DNA of 64,000 bases, taken from contig NC_015278.1 of NCBI RefSeq assembly GCF_000193205.1, forward strand, positions 1,116,001-1,180,000, given 5' to 3'. Positions 28,556-38,989 of this stretch are shown here, piece after piece. Source of the DNA: Aerococcus sp. Group 1. Lineage in GTDB: Bacteria; Bacillota; Bacilli; Lactobacillales; Aerococcaceae. The position numbers were made by a program, and so were the translations under genes. Positions within the stretch are counted from its first letter, which is position 1, and each line of letters begins with the position of its first letter. The notes beneath the pieces are model-generated. The model made no database searches and had not been told where the DNA came from. It worked only from the letters and a program-made list of their open reading frames with translations.

Positions 28556-29497
28556 CTATACAGCCACTGGAGCTTTTATTGGAGTCTGAGGATGATAATT
28601 ATTCAATACGATATCATCCTTTTCAAGGTCAAACATGGATTTATCACTTTTTATTTCAAGCTGAGGTAATTGACCAGGTTGACGACTTAATTGTTCTTTT
28701 ACCTGGTCGAAATGATTATTATAGATATGAACATCACCAAAAGTATGAACAAAGTCCCCGACTTCCAAGCCAACTTCACGGGCAATTAAATGGGTTAATA
28801 AAGCATAGGATGCAATATTAAAAGGAACCCCTAAAAAGACATCGCCACTTCTTTGATAGAGTTGGCAAGAAAGCTTGCCGTCATTAACGTAAAATTGACT
28901 TAAGGTATGACAGGGAGGCAAGGCCATATTAGGGACATCTTCTGGATTCCAGGCGGATAAGATGATCCGGCGGGAATCAGGGTTATTTCTAAGCTGCTCT
29001 AGAATATTCGCAATTTGATCGATAGAGCCCCCATCACGAGTTTCCCAATCCCGCCACTGTTTGCCATAGACATTGCCTAATTCACCATATTTTTTAGCAA
29101 AGTCTTCATCATTAAGGATCTTTTGACAAAAGTCTGCTTTAACTTTCAAATATTCTGCTTTAAATTCTGGGTCCTTTTCTGCCCGTAAACCAAAATTAGT
29201 CATATCTGGGCCCTGATAGTCCTCACTGTTTACCCAGTTTTCGAAGGCCCACTCATCCCATATATGGTTATTATTTTCTAATAAATAACGAATATTAGTG
29301 TCTCCTCTTAAAAACCAGAGAAGTTCACTCTTTATCAGTCCAAAGGCTACCTTTTTAGTTGTCAAAATCGGAAAACCTTCTCTTAGATCAAAACGCATCT
29401 GATAACCAAAAATTGAACGCGTGCCAACACCAGTACGGTCGGACTTGTCATGGCCTTTTTCTAAAATGGTCTGTAACAAGTCTAAATATTGCTTCAC
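28556..29497 (-). CDS. thyA: Thymidylate synthase
   Basis: A 313-residue enzyme that methylates dUMP to dTMP using methylene-tetrahydrofolate. The catalytic cysteine is in [13 protein letters not shown], and the folate/dUMP loop [13 protein letters not shown] is near the start. Length fits the longer lactobacillus-type enzymes. The start is the GTG at 29497, because the only good binding site (GGAGGG) lies seven bases before it; a TTG five codons upstream would overlap that site. Confidence 0.95.
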   Translation of the reverse strand: MKQYLDLLQTILEKGHDKSDRTGVGTRSIFGYQMRFDLREGFPILTTKKVAFGLIKSELLWFLRGDTNIRYLLENNNHIWDEWAFENWVNSEDYQGPDMTNFGLRAEKDPEFKAEYLKVKADFCQKILNDEDFAKKYGELGNVYGKQWRDWETRDGGSIDQIANILEQLRNNPDSRRIILSAWNPEDVPNMALPPCHTLSQFYVNDGKLSCQLYQRSGDVFLGVPFNIASYALLTHLIAREVGLEVGDFVHTFGDVHIYNNHFDQVKEQLSRQPGQLPQLEIKSDKSMFDLEKDDIVLNNYHPQTPIKAPVAV

Positions 29498-29570
29498 TAC
29501 TTTTCCCTCCAATGATCATATTAAGGCTTCATAGTACCACAGAGTCTCCCTTAAAACTTCGTATCTTAAG

Positions 29571-31487
29571 TTAAGGTTTCAATTCACTCAGATAATCCCA
29601 ATATTCCATTTTTTCTAGCAAATTATTTTCTTTGCTTTCTTTTTCTTTTTGCAATTCAGCTAACTTTCCGTAGTCAGATCCATTTGCTAACATATCGTTA
29701 TCTATCCTTTGGATATCACTCTCTAACTGGTCAATTTGACTCTCAATAACTTGCCAATCTTGCTTTTCTTTATAGGTCATTCTTTTCTTACTACTTTGAC
29801 TAGCTTCAGAGGCATTACTTTTATGTGAATCATCACTTTTTTGAACTTGACTTTGTTTTGAAGAATGGCCAATTTTGGTTTTTCCTTTATGCTCCCTTTC
29901 ATAGTCAGTAAAATTTCCAAAAAATAGTTGGCAAGATTTATCCTTATGAACAATTAATAATTTATCAACCGTTTTATCTAAAAAGTAGCGATCATGGCTA
30001 ACCGTCAACATCGCTCCTGGAAATTGAGCCAGATAATCCTCTAAGACTGTTAAAGTATCAATATCTAAGTCATTGGTGGGTTCATCTAGGAATAAGACAT
30101 TAGGCCGTTCCATTAATAAGCGCAAAAGATACAAACGTTTTTTTTCACCACCGGACAATTTAGCAATTAATTGACCATGACTTTCCCGGTTAAATAAAAA
30201 AGTTTCTAACATTTGCGATGCTGACAGTTTACGTCCATCATCATAAACAATTTCATCAGCGACTTCACTGATATAGTTAATTAGGCGCTTATCTTCTGGT
30301 AAATCAGTGGGCACTTGCTGAAAATAAGCAATCTTAACAGTAGGACCAATCTCAATCTGCCCACTTAAAGGAGGAAGTATTCCCGCAATGGTATTTAATA
30401 AGCTGGTCTTACCGACTCCATTCTCTCCAATAATACCGATCCGGTCGCGATTTTGGATTAGTAAATTAATATCTTCAAGTAAAGGCTGGCGTCTATCATA
30501 ACCCACACTAACGTCTTCTAGAGAAATAACTTTTTTCCCTAAGCGTTCTTGATCAAAGTCTAGTTGAACGGAACCTTGAAGAGACCGGTGCTGATTTAAG
30601 TCCTCTTTAAGATCATTAAACCGATTAATACGGGCCTGCTGTTTGGTAGATCTGGCCTTAGCCCCTTGGCGCATCCAGGCCAACTCCTGCTTATACAATT
30701 TTTTTTGCTTCGCTTGATTAGCGGCTTCAACATCTAACTCAACGGCACGTTTATTCAAGTAATCTTGATAATTTCCCTGGTATTCAGTCAATTTCCCTCT
30801 ATCTAAGGCAAATACCCGTTGGGCTACCGTGTCCAGGAAGTAACGGTCATGGGTAACAATAACCACTGATTTTTTATAATTATTAATATAATTTTCCAGC
30901 CACTTGACCATTTCAAAATCCATGTGGTTAGTCGGTTCATCCAACAATAAAAGATCAGGTTCATCGATTAATACTTTAGCCAATCCCAACCTGCGTTTTT
31001 GGCCCCCGCTTAAATGCCCTACCTTTTGATAGAGATCCTTGAGTTCCAACTTAGTAAGGATAGTTTGAATATTTGTATCTAACTGCCAAGCATCTAAGCG
31101 ATTCATTTCGCTTTCCCAATGTGAAAATTTCCTTTGTTTCTTTTCATCATTAGGATCTTGAGACAGAGCCTGTGTGGCTTGTTCATAGGCTTTAACTGTT
31201 TTGACTAAGGGACTATCTCCAGAATATACCGCTTCAAAGAGGCTTTGCTGATCATCCAAATCCGGGTTTTGACTAACTAAACCGATGGAATAATCGTTAC
31301 TATGCTCGATCGTTCCGCTATCCAAATGATCCTTACCGGCTAAAATTTTTAATAAGGTGGACTTCCCTGATCCATTGGGGCCGATCAAGGCAATATGGTC
31401 GCCTTCACGAATTAAAAAAGATACATCATCAAGTAACTGCTTGATGCCATATGTTTTACTCCAATTTTTAGCTAAGTAATCTTGCAA
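29571..31487 (-). CDS. ABC-F family ATPase (Uup/YfmR type)
   Basis: A 638-residue soluble ATPase with two ABC domains (Walker A GPNGSGKST near residue 37 and GENGVGKTS near 355) and no membrane segment. The linker has the ABC-F pattern (about 240-300, charged and helical). The last 75 residues form a predicted coiled coil (QVIESQIDQLESDIQRID), which is typical of Uup. ABC-F proteins act on the ribosome. It starts with TTG at 31487 behind AGAGGAG. Nothing indicates an antibiotic-resistance member. Confidence 0.88.
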   Translation of the reverse strand: MQDYLAKNWSKTYGIKQLLDDVSFLIREGDHIALIGPNGSGKSTLLKILAGKDHLDSGTIEHSNDYSIGLVSQNPDLDDQQSLFEAVYSGDSPLVKTVKAYEQATQALSQDPNDEKKQRKFSHWESEMNRLDAWQLDTNIQTILTKLELKDLYQKVGHLSGGQKRRLGLAKVLIDEPDLLLLDEPTNHMDFEMVKWLENYINNYKKSVVIVTHDRYFLDTVAQRVFALDRGKLTEYQGNYQDYLNKRAVELDVEAANQAKQKKLYKQELAWMRQGAKARSTKQQARINRFNDLKEDLNQHRSLQGSVQLDFDQERLGKKVISLEDVSVGYDRRQPLLEDINLLIQNRDRIGIIGENGVGKTSLLNTIAGILPPLSGQIEIGPTVKIAYFQQVPTDLPEDKRLINYISEVADEIVYDDGRKLSASQMLETFLFNRESHGQLIAKLSGGEKKRLYLLRLLMERPNVLFLDEPTNDLDIDTLTVLEDYLAQFPGAMLTVSHDRYFLDKTVDKLLIVHKDKSCQLFFGNFTDYEREHKGKTKIGHSSKQSQVQKSDDSHKSNASEASQSSKKRMTYKEKQDWQVIESQIDQLESDIQRIDNDMLANGSDYGKLAELQKEKESKENNLLEKMEYWDYLSELKP

Positions 31488-31559
31488 AATAATCGCTCCT
31501 CTTTTAACTTCTGTTTCATTCTAGCACAACTCATTGACTTGGGCATAGTCAGCGAATAA

Positions 31560-33242
31560 CTAGAAAAGTCCATTAATCTTCCCTTGATTATCAATGGACA
31601 TCTTGAGAGCAGCTGGTTGCTTAGGTAAACCTGGCATGGTTAAAACATTACCCGTCAAAGCAACAATGAAGCCTGCCCCTAGCTTAGGAACTAACTCGCG
31701 AATATGTAGGGTGAAATTCTCTGGAGCGCCTAGCAATTTAGGATCATCACTCAGGGAATATTGGGTTTTTGCCATACATATCGGTAAGTGATCCCAGCCG
31801 TTTTTCTTAATAGCCGCTAATTGTTTCTTAGCCTCGGCTGAATATTCAACACCCACCCCGCCGTATATTTTTTGATTAATTACTTGAATTTTTTCTTCAA
31901 CGCTCAATTGATTAGCTTGATAAAGGGGTTGAAAGTGAGTATTTTGCTCTCCATCAATGGAGTCGATCACGGCTTGACCAAGGTCAAGCGCCCCTTGGCC
32001 TCCTTTTTCCCAGACATCTGCCAAGTAAGAAGGCGCCTGCTCTTTTTGACAGAGCTCTTTTATCAGTTCAATCTCTTCATCAGCATCGTCCTTAAAGTGA
32101 TTAATAGCTACTAAAACAGGGACTTGGTAGGATTTCATAATTTGAATATGTCGAGCTAGGTTAGCGAAGCCTTTTCTAACTGCCTCGACTCTATCTTCTA
32201 AAGCTGCATTTTTATCCAAATCAGGATTGCCGTGATGTTTTAAGGCTCTTGCAGTAGCCACGATAACTACGGCATCGGGAGATTTTTCTAAGATAGGAAC
32301 CTTGATATCCATAAATTTCTCGGCCCCTAAGTCAGCTCCAAAGCCAGCTTCAGTTATCACATAATCTGCTAAACGAAGAGCTGTATCGGTTGCAATCACT
32401 GAATTACAGCCGTGGGCAATATTGGCAAAAGGCCCCCCATGAATCAACGCTGGCATATGTTCAAGAGTTTGCACTAAATTAGGTAAAATAGCATCCTTCA
32501 TTAATAAGGACATGGCACCAGAACAGCCTAAATCTTTTACTGTAATCGCTTCTTGGTCTCGAGTATAGCCAATCACAATTTTATCGAAGCGTTGACGTAA
32601 TTCATCAAGATTTCTAGAAAGGCAAAGGATTGCCATAATCTCTGAGGCAACGGTAATATCAAAACCATCTTCGCGTACATAGCCATTACCAGGACTCCCC
32701 AGGCCAACCACAATATGGCGTAGCACCCGGTCATTCATATCCATGACCCGCTTCCAAGTAATGCGTCGGCTATCGATGCCTAATTGGTTACCTTGTTGGA
32801 TATGATTATCAATGATTGCTGATAAAAGATTATTGGCTTGGGTAATCGCGTGGAGGTCACCTGTGAAATGCAAATTAATATCTTCCATAGGTACAACCTG
32901 GGCATAGCCTCCACCAGCTGCCCCGCCTTTTAATCCCATTGTCGGTCCCAGTGAGGGTTCTCTTAGGGCGATCATAGCTTTTTTATCTAAGCGTCTTAGG
33001 GCATCACCTAAGCCAATAGTCAAGGTAGATTTTCCTTCGCCTGCAGGGGTAGGATTAATCGATGTTACTAAAATTAGCCTACCTTTTTTATTATCTTTTA
33101 ATTTTTCAAGGGCTTGATGGTTAATTTTAGCCTTATCATGGCCATAAGGAATCAGATCCTCTTCGCTTAAATTGACTTCTTTGGCAATCTCTTTAATAGG
33201 TAAAGACTTATTAGCTTGTGCAATTTCGATATCCGTTAACAT
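31560..33242 (-). CDS. fhs: Formate-tetrahydrofolate ligase
   Basis: A 560-residue enzyme that makes 10-formyl-tetrahydrofolate from formate and ATP. The P-loop [19 protein letters not shown] is near residue 63, and the family segments [20 protein letters not shown] and [14 protein letters not shown] follow. Length matches the usual 555-560. It is a single gene with about 70 bp to the ABC-F gene downstream. Together with folA, thyA and the folP-like gene it adds to the one-carbon metabolism encoded in the window. Confidence 0.96.
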   Translation of the reverse strand: MLTDIEIAQANKSLPIKEIAKEVNLSEEDLIPYGHDKAKINHQALEKLKDNKKGRLILVTSINPTPAGEGKSTLTIGLGDALRRLDKKAMIALREPSLGPTMGLKGGAAGGGYAQVVPMEDINLHFTGDLHAITQANNLLSAIIDNHIQQGNQLGIDSRRITWKRVMDMNDRVLRHIVVGLGSPGNGYVREDGFDITVASEIMAILCLSRNLDELRQRFDKIVIGYTRDQEAITVKDLGCSGAMSLLMKDAILPNLVQTLEHMPALIHGGPFANIAHGCNSVIATDTALRLADYVITEAGFGADLGAEKFMDIKVPILEKSPDAVVIVATARALKHHGNPDLDKNAALEDRVEAVRKGFANLARHIQIMKSYQVPVLVAINHFKDDADEEIELIKELCQKEQAPSYLADVWEKGGQGALDLGQAVIDSIDGEQNTHFQPLYQANQLSVEEKIQVINQKIYGGVGVEYSAEAKKQLAAIKKNGWDHLPICMAKTQYSLSDDPKLLGAPENFTLHIRELVPKLGAGFIVALTGNVLTMPGLPKQPAALKMSIDNQGKINGLF

Positions 33243-33402
33243 GTTATAACCTCATTTCACTGCTTAGTAGTTAAATTATACTATAGGAATTTAACTTGAG
33301 CCTTAAGAAAATAATTTTCTATTTTAAAATTAAAAACTTAAGCTTTGACTATGTCGATCAGGGAACGAGGTCCCTATTTTAGCTACGGTATTAACCAAGA
33401 AA

Positions 33403-33440
33403 AATGGTGTCGACGAGGAATTTAAGTCCTCAGTCAACAC
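33403..33440 (-). terminator. Terminator downstream of the BaeRF gene
   Basis: A strong hairpin of 14-15 bp with one mismatch and one bulge around 33404-33440. On the minus strand it is followed by ATTTTTC. It lies about 50 bp beyond the eRF1-like gene stop. Confidence 0.75.
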
Positions 33441-33490
33441 CAGAATTTCATATCCGTTTATACTTAGTCCGTATTAATAAGCTCATTCTC

Positions 33491-34560
33491 CTAATAACGT
33501 AACAAGGCATAAGTAGACGTCTCTGAAACAGAGCTAGCAGGAACAACTGAAATCTCCCCTCCATTTATAATGGTTTGATGGATTAATTCATCAATCAAAC
33601 TCGCATAAGTCGACGACTCTCCATAGAATATTATTAGCTCAGCAATCCGCCCTTCTTTAGCGGCAAGCTGAATATCCTCAACTTCTTCCATAAGGAGAGA
33701 AGCTCCCCTAGCCTCTTCAATATTATCTTCTATGGTTTTAACATTGTCTTTAGCTAGTGGTGAAAGAGTCTCAGCTAAAAGCTCTTTAATTCTTTGGTGG
33801 CTTTCGCCGCTAATGGGCTGCTCAATCGCTGTATCCAAGTAAACCTTCGAGGAAGATTCCTTTTTAAAGGCAGCTATATTCTCCTTGGTTCCAGCTAATA
33901 ATATTTTTCTTTCCACTTCCTTAGCCAGTTTGTCAAATTCTTGATCTAGGTAGCTGAAATATTTATCACGATCTCTTTCAACTTGGGCGGACTTGCTTTG
34001 ATTAGAATGAATAGACCCTTGACCCCTAGATATCGTTTGCTTGTTTTCGGAATCATTATCATCATAAATATCGTAAAATGAACTTTTGATTTCATCAATT
34101 TCAGTCGGTTCATAAGAATACTGGTCAGCTAAGTATAATTGAACTTGGTCTTTAGCAATATCGGCCAAAATTACATCAAAAGCTTCCTCATAGTAAGCTA
34201 ATAAGGGAACCAAATGGAAATAATCTCCTACATAGGCGATTTCCTCTTGCTCTTGCCGTAATCTAAAGATCTCAATCAACTGATCACTAGCTAATATCAC
34301 CAAGCCCTCTTTATTTTTTGCCAAAAATCGACTTTTTCATCAATTAATTTAGACAAATGATCAAAAGTCCTTTGCCAATCACTATCGTGATAATTAGTCT
34401 CTAATTGAGTCTTGACTTCATTGAGTAAATTTTCATAACGGATAGGATCTTGCTGATTTTCCGGAGCAGCTCGATGGGTTGGCATATATATTGAAATTTT
34501 CGGGATCCCCTTTTCAGCGTTGGCTTTAACTACACGATATAAACGTTTGTCGACAGTCAT
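33491..34560 (-). CDS. Bacterial archaeo-eukaryotic release factor (BaeRF) family protein, split by an apparent frameshift
   Basis: Two adjacent reading frames make up one protein. The first (34560 down to about 34300) begins MTVDKRLYRVVKAN and ends VDFWQ. The second continues KNKEGLVILASDQLIE and ends GGEISVVPASSVSE..YALLRY. The junction is an A6 run at 34314-34319; one extra A gives VDFWQKNKEGLVIL and a single protein of about 356 residues. The C-terminal GG...LLRY pattern matches domain 3 of eRF1/Pelota-like bacterial proteins (BaeRF). Such proteins may act on stalled ribosomes or as peptidyl-tRNA hydrolases; this one's role is unknown. Confidence 0.75.
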
Positions 34561-34661
34561 AGTAGTCTCCTTTCCTTAAGCGCTTCAACTTCTATATCTA
34601 CTATAAAATAAATATTGGCTTTTTACTAACGGAAAGGGCTTACTTTAAAATAATCAAATGG

Positions 34662-35003
34662 TTAAAAGTCAAAATTATATTGAATCAGTTGTTTAATAAG
34701 ATGGAAATCTTTCTTAGACATTCTTTCGATGTATTGAATTTCTCTTCCACCAGCTTCAGTCACATCTAAAGAATACATTTGCTGGGTCATCACTTGACCT
34801 GTCGTTTGGTAGCCCTTAAGTCTTAAATGAGTTTTAAGTTTCCTTTTTGTATTGGTTATCGGGCAGACAATAACAAAATGGGTGGCATGGTTGTAGTCAT
34901 CGGAGGAAACAATTAAAGCTGGCCGGCGTTTTTGAATTTCGTGACCCTTGGAAGGGTTAAAATTAATCCAGACAATGTCTTTTTGCCGTGGTTGGTAGGC
35001 CAT
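34662..35003 (-). CDS. mazF: MazF/PemK-family mRNA endonuclease toxin
   Basis: A 113-residue toxin of the MazF/PemK fold. The start YQPRQKDIVWINFNPSKGHE and RRPALIVSSDDYN match the family, with the conserved Arg in KRRPAL and the segment VCPITNT. Members cut mRNA at short motifs. It overlaps the antitoxin gene by one base, with a strong AAGGAGGTGG binding site. The pair forms a toxin-antitoxin unit between lepA and the BaeRF gene. Confidence 0.9.
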   Translation of the reverse strand: MAYQPRQKDIVWINFNPSKGHEIQKRRPALIVSSDDYNHATHFVIVCPITNTKRKLKTHLRLKGYQTTGQVMTQQMYSLDVTEAGGREIQYIERMSKKDFHLIKQLIQYNFDF

Positions 35004-35224
35004 CAGTCCACCTCCTTATGATCGTAATCATCCCAGGCCTCTCCCAGGTAAAATTCCCCATCACAAGCATGACGATAAGGGTTATCTACCCGAGGAAGTA
35101 AAATAAAGCTATCTTCTTGATCGCTATTTTCCTTTAAAGTCCATTGACTATATTCTTTAAATATTTCTTCATTTGGCAGCAGTAAAGCAGGCCCCTCTTC
35201 AGTGTGAATAATTTTTAAATCCAA
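35003..35224 (-). CDS. mazE: MazE-like antitoxin
   Basis: A 73-residue protein. The N-terminal half (LKIIHTEEGPALLLPNEEI) fits the AbrB/MazE DNA-binding fold. The acidic C-terminus with EFYLGEAWDDYD is the likely MazF-binding tail. It starts with TTG at 35224, seven bases after AGGAGG. Its gene lies upstream of, and overlaps, the toxin gene, the usual order for autoregulated pairs. Confidence 0.85.
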   Translation of the reverse strand: MDLKIIHTEEGPALLLPNEEIFKEYSQWTLKENSDQEDSFILLPRVDNPYRHACDGEFYLGEAWDDYDHKEVD

Positions 35225-35257
35225 AATTTAGCCTCCTCAAGTTTAAGTCTTCATGTG

Positions 35258-35285
35258 AAAAAAGACCGCCTAAGCAGTCTTTTTT
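35258..35285 (-). terminator. Terminator of lepA
   Basis: A 12-bp stem with one GU pair (35258-35269 with 35274-35285), with A- and T-runs on the two sides, just after the lepA stop and before mazE. Confidence 0.8.
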
Positions 35286-35293
35286 CTTTAACT

Positions 35294-37132
35294 CTATTTC
35301 TCATCATCCATATCCAAGATGGCCAGGAAGGCTTCCTGAGGCACTTCAACAGATCCTACTGCCTTCATGCGCTTCTTACCTTCTTTTTGTTTCTTCAACA
35401 GCTTCTGTCTTCTGGTGACGTCACCACCGTATAACTTGGCAGTAACATCTTTTCGGTAAGCCTTGATCGTGGTGCGGGCAATAATTTTATTGCCAATAGC
35501 TGCTTGAACAGGCACTTCGAACATTTGCCGGGGAATCACTTCTTTTAATTTTTCGGCTAGTTTACGACCGCGATCATAGGCAAAATCACGGTGAACGATA
35601 GTACTCAAGGCGTCGACAGGTTCTCCGCTCAGTAAGATATCGAGTTTGACTAAATTGCTCTTTTGATAACCAATCAGTTGATAGTCAAGCGAAGCATAGC
35701 CCTTGGTGCCGGATTTTAGACGGTCAAAGAAGTCAAAAATCACTTCATTCAGGGGCATTTCATAAATAATATTTACTCGAATATCATCCAGATATTCCAT
35801 GTTGATAAAATTTCCTCGCTTTTGTTGGGCGAGTTCCATGACATTTCCAACAAAATCCTTAGGCACCATAATTTCAGCACGGACGTAAGGCTCTTCAATC
35901 CAATCAATTTGGGTATTATCTGGCATTTCAGAAGGGTTGGAGACTTCTACCATTTCCCCATCGGTTTTATAAACATGGTAAATAACCGATGGTGCAGTCA
36001 TGATTAAATCAAGGTTGAAATCACGTTCGAGTCGTTCTTGAGTAACATCCATATGGAGCATACCTAAGAAACCACACCGATAGCCAAAACCTAAAGCTTG
36101 AGAAGATTCTGGCTCAAAGGTTAGAGAGGCGTCATTTAATTGCAGCTTTTCTAAGGCTTCTCTAAGCGCAACATAGTCAGCAGAATCTACCGGGTATAGA
36201 CCACTATATACCATAGGCATCATGGGACGATAACCAGGTAAGGCTTCCGCTGCAGGACGATCCGCTAAAGTCACAGTATCACCCACCTTAGTATCTTGGA
36301 TAGTCTTGATACTTGCAGTAATATAGCCAACATCCCCTGCCATTAAATAATCCCGACTAATGGGGTGAGGCGACATAATTCCTAAGTCAGTGACATCAAA
36401 CTGCTTACCATTACTCATCAGTTCAATGGTATCACCAGGTTTTACTATGCCGTTTTCAATCCGCACACTAAGAACGACTCCCCGATAAGAATCATAGACG
36501 GAGTCGAAAATCAGTGCCTGGAGAGGCGCTTCGATATCCCCTTGGGGAGCAGGTATTTTAGTCACAATTTGTTCCAGGATTTCCTCAATACCAATCCCAG
36601 TCTTAGCACTACACAAGACTGCCTCGCTGGCATCAATACCAATAATATCCTCAATTTCAGTTCTAACATATTCAGGATTAGCTGCAGGTAGATCGATCTT
36701 ATTGATGACTGGCACTAACTCTAAATCATTATCCACTGCTAAATAAGCATTTGCCAAAGTTTGAGCTTCAATCCCTTGAGCCGCATCAACCACCAAAAGC
36801 GCCCCTTCACAGGCTTGCAGACTCCGTGATACTTCATAGGCAAAATCGACGTGTCCAGGTGTATCAATCAAATGGAAGATATATTCTTGGCCATCTTTTG
36901 CTTGGTACTCTAATTCAACGGCATTTAGTTTAATAGTGATGCCACGTTCTTGCTCTAAATCCATTGAATCTAGTAGTTGATCATGCATTTCGCGGTCAGA
37001 AACCGTCCCAGTCATTTGCAAAATACGGTCAGCCAAAGTCGATTTACCGTGGTCAATATGGGCCACAATCGAAAAATTTCTAATGCGTTTCTGTCTTTCT
37101 TTTAATTCATTCATATCAATTGCTTTTGTCAC
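35294..37132 (-). CDS. lepA: Elongation factor 4 (back-translocating GTPase LepA)
   Basis: A 612-residue GTPase that acts on ribosomes under stress. G motifs are visible: [17 protein letters not shown] and NKIDLP. The C-terminal LepA-specific domain includes [11 protein letters not shown]. The start is uncertain among GTG at 37144, GTG at 37132 and ATG at 37114. I choose 37132 because AAGGAAG lies about nine bases before it; the family core ([15 protein letters not shown]) begins at 37114. Confidence 0.94.
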   Translation of the reverse strand: MTKAIDMNELKERQKRIRNFSIVAHIDHGKSTLADRILQMTGTVSDREMHDQLLDSMDLEQERGITIKLNAVELEYQAKDGQEYIFHLIDTPGHVDFAYEVSRSLQACEGALLVVDAAQGIEAQTLANAYLAVDNDLELVPVINKIDLPAANPEYVRTEIEDIIGIDASEAVLCSAKTGIGIEEILEQIVTKIPAPQGDIEAPLQALIFDSVYDSYRGVVLSVRIENGIVKPGDTIELMSNGKQFDVTDLGIMSPHPISRDYLMAGDVGYITASIKTIQDTKVGDTVTLADRPAAEALPGYRPMMPMVYSGLYPVDSADYVALREALEKLQLNDASLTFEPESSQALGFGYRCGFLGMLHMDVTQERLERDFNLDLIMTAPSVIYHVYKTDGEMVEVSNPSEMPDNTQIDWIEEPYVRAEIMVPKDFVGNVMELAQQKRGNFINMEYLDDIRVNIIYEMPLNEVIFDFFDRLKSGTKGYASLDYQLIGYQKSNLVKLDILLSGEPVDALSTIVHRDFAYDRGRKLAEKLKEVIPRQMFEVPVQAAIGNKIIARTTIKAYRKDVTAKLYGGDVTRRQKLLKKQKEGKKRMKAVGSVEVPQEAFLAILDMDDEK

Positions 37133-37452
37133 TCGTTTGCTCACTTCCTTATCTAATCTATAAAGATTCTAACCTTCATTATAACATATAGCAGCTTTGT
37201 GATCAGATGATATATTACACAAAACATGAAAAACTGTTGTTGTTAGTAAAAATAAAAACCGTAACCTCCATAAATAAATATGGTGACCCCAATAAGTTGG
37301 ACTTTATATATAGTGAGTTGGCCTTTGGCCAGCTCTTTTTTGTTGCTTACAGTTCTTGCTTATTTCTTGCCGACACATTTACTCAGAAATTTAAACTTGT
37401 CAAGAGGAAGAGCGTAGCGGCTCTTGATAAGTTTAAAGTTTATGTGTAATCA

Positions 37453-38343
37453 TTAAGCGGCGAAAGAAGCGTGATGAAGACGAAATTCTATAGGACTCCT
37501 AAAATCTAATTTTTCTTTGATTCTTTCACCATTGTAATAGATTATAAAATCTTCAATCGCTTGTGCTAATTCTTCAAAGGAATGATAAGTCCGACCATAG
37601 TAGACTTCTTGTTTTAGTAGACTAAAGAAATTCTCCATTGGCGAATTATCTAAGCAATTTCCTTTACGAGACATACTTTGAAAAATTCGGTGATCCTTCA
37701 AGAGCCGGGTGTAACTTTTCATTTGATAGGCCCAGCCCTGATCAGAATGAAAGGTTCTTCTGTATGGACATAATTTACTTGCTTCAATGGCAGCTTGTAG
37801 CCCCTCCAACATGCTTTGTCCATTAGGCTGATGTGTTATCTTAAAAGAAATAATTTCTCGATTAAATAGATCCATGTAAGGATCTAAATAGAGTTTTCCA
37901 GTTTGATAATTCCCAGAATCATCGGCATAGTAGTATTTAAATTCTGTTGTGTCTGTTGTTATTTTTTGATAAGGAATGGTCGAATCAAACCGCCGGTTGA
38001 TACGATTTGGCGCTATCTCTCCAATCGTTCCTTTGTAGGAATTATATTTTCTTGTCTTTCTAGTATAGCTAGTGACCTGTATCCCCATAATTTTCATTAG
38101 GCGTTGAACTTTGTTTTTACTGACCTTATAACCACGGGAAAGCAGTTCAGCTCGCATTCTTCGATAACCATAATCCTTATGGGTTTCTCTGATGTCTTTC
38201 ATTTCCTCTTTTAAATCGGCATCCTTATCAATTTCCTCATCTTTATTTTTCCAATAAAAGTAGGTCGATTTAGGAAACTTTAAAACGCTAAGAATATCTT
38301 TTAAAGCATATTTTTCATCATGGAGACGTGTGATTTCGGTCAC
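37453..38343 (-). CDS. IS3-family transposase OrfB (DDE integrase domain)
   Basis: A 296-residue transposase subunit. An HTH_21 region near residues 45-100 (KDYGYRRMRAELLSRGYKVS) is followed by the rve integrase core. Catalytic residues are visible: Asp in ITTDTTEFKYY, Asp in FHSDQGWAYQ and Glu in NSPMENFFSLLKQE. It begins with GTG at 38343, which shares one base with the orfA stop (TAGTG). The same frame is open further upstream, so an OrfAB fusion by -1 frameshifting is also possible. It looks intact. Confidence 0.92.
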   Translation of the reverse strand: MTEITRLHDEKYALKDILSVLKFPKSTYFYWKNKDEEIDKDADLKEEMKDIRETHKDYGYRRMRAELLSRGYKVSKNKVQRLMKIMGIQVTSYTRKTRKYNSYKGTIGEIAPNRINRRFDSTIPYQKITTDTTEFKYYYADDSGNYQTGKLYLDPYMDLFNREIISFKITHQPNGQSMLEGLQAAIEASKLCPYRRTFHSDQGWAYQMKSYTRLLKDHRIFQSMSRKGNCLDNSPMENFFSLLKQEVYYGRTYHSFEELAQAIEDFIIYYNGERIKEKLDFRSPIEFRLHHASFAA

Positions 38344-38879
38344 TATTTCTTCTTTTCTCGCTTGACTCTTTGAGCCACACGTCTCCTCAATCCTTTTAAA
38401 AATTTGTTCTCAATTTCTAAATCCGTAATCCGTTGTTCAAGTTCCTTTATTTTTGCTTCACTTAACTGATTGGTTTCGCTGCTATCCTTTATTTGATTGA
38501 TTTGTGATTTCTTTTTAGACACTTTAGGTGGCCTTCCTTTCCTCGCGGAAAGGCCATCAAGTCCTCTTTCATGATAAGCTCTTCGCCAATTAGCGATTAG
38601 ACTTGGATTATTCATGTTTAATGAATTGGCCAATTCGCGATAACTCATTTCCGTACTTTCATACAATTCTATCGCATTTAATTTGAATTCAACAGTATAA
38701 ACCTGTTGAGTCCGCCTTTTCTTTAAACCATCTACACCAAATTCATAATAGTTATTAACCCACCTTCGTAAAATAGAAGGATCTATTCCTGCTTTATTAG
38801 CTAAGGTTCGATAACTTCCTTTTTTCGCAATATAGTCTCCTACTAAATTCAGTTTAAATTCTAATGAATATTTAGACAT
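38343..38879 (-). CDS. IS3-family transposase OrfA (double helix-turn-helix)
   Basis: A 178-residue DNA-binding subunit. Two successive homeodomain-like HTH units are visible (about 5-55 and 60-110), each with a W-containing recognition helix (ILRRWVNNYYEFG; LIANWRRAYHERG). A basic linker and a leucine-zipper-like coil (KIKELEQRITDLEIENKFLK) follow. The start at 38879 is preferred because GGGGGTT precedes it. That binding site is part of a hairpin formed by the element's right end. The protein recognises the terminal repeats. Confidence 0.9.
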   Translation of the reverse strand: MSKYSLEFKLNLVGDYIAKKGSYRTLANKAGIDPSILRRWVNNYYEFGVDGLKKRRTQQVYTVEFKLNAIELYESTEMSYRELANSLNMNNPSLIANWRRAYHERGLDGLSARKGRPPKVSKKKSQINQIKDSSETNQLSEAKIKELEQRITDLEIENKFLKGLRRRVAQRVKREKKK

Positions 38880-38887
38880 AAAAATAA

Positions 38888-38925
38888 CCCCCAAAAGTTG
38901 AATTCTTAGTCCAACTTTTGGGGGT
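38888..38925 (-). promoter_or_regulatory. Right-end hairpin covering the OrfA ribosome binding site
   Basis: Thirteen bases at 38888-38900 are complementary to 38913-38925, inside the terminal repeat. In any transcript entering from outside the IS, these fold and bury the G-rich binding site of orfA. This is a known type of brake on transposase made from neighbouring promoters. Confidence 0.65.
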
Positions 38926-38989
38926 CACTACAAAAGGGTCACGGTTTTTTTAATTAAGATTAAATACGTTTTAATTAGCAAGACTGCCT

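Larger units (their letters stand above)
37284..38927 (-). mobile_element. IS3-family insertion sequence (IS150-group type)
   Basis: Ends are imperfect inverted repeats of about 20 bp, each beginning TGACCCC (37284 inward and 38927 inward). It holds orfA and orfB on the minus strand. I see no clear target duplication. The flanks outside the element can pair (AAAACCGTgACC with GGtTACGGTTTT), so the element appears to sit in the loop of the old dnaJ terminator. The interval 37392-37440 inside it forms a further long inverted repeat of about 17 bp. Confidence 0.88.
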
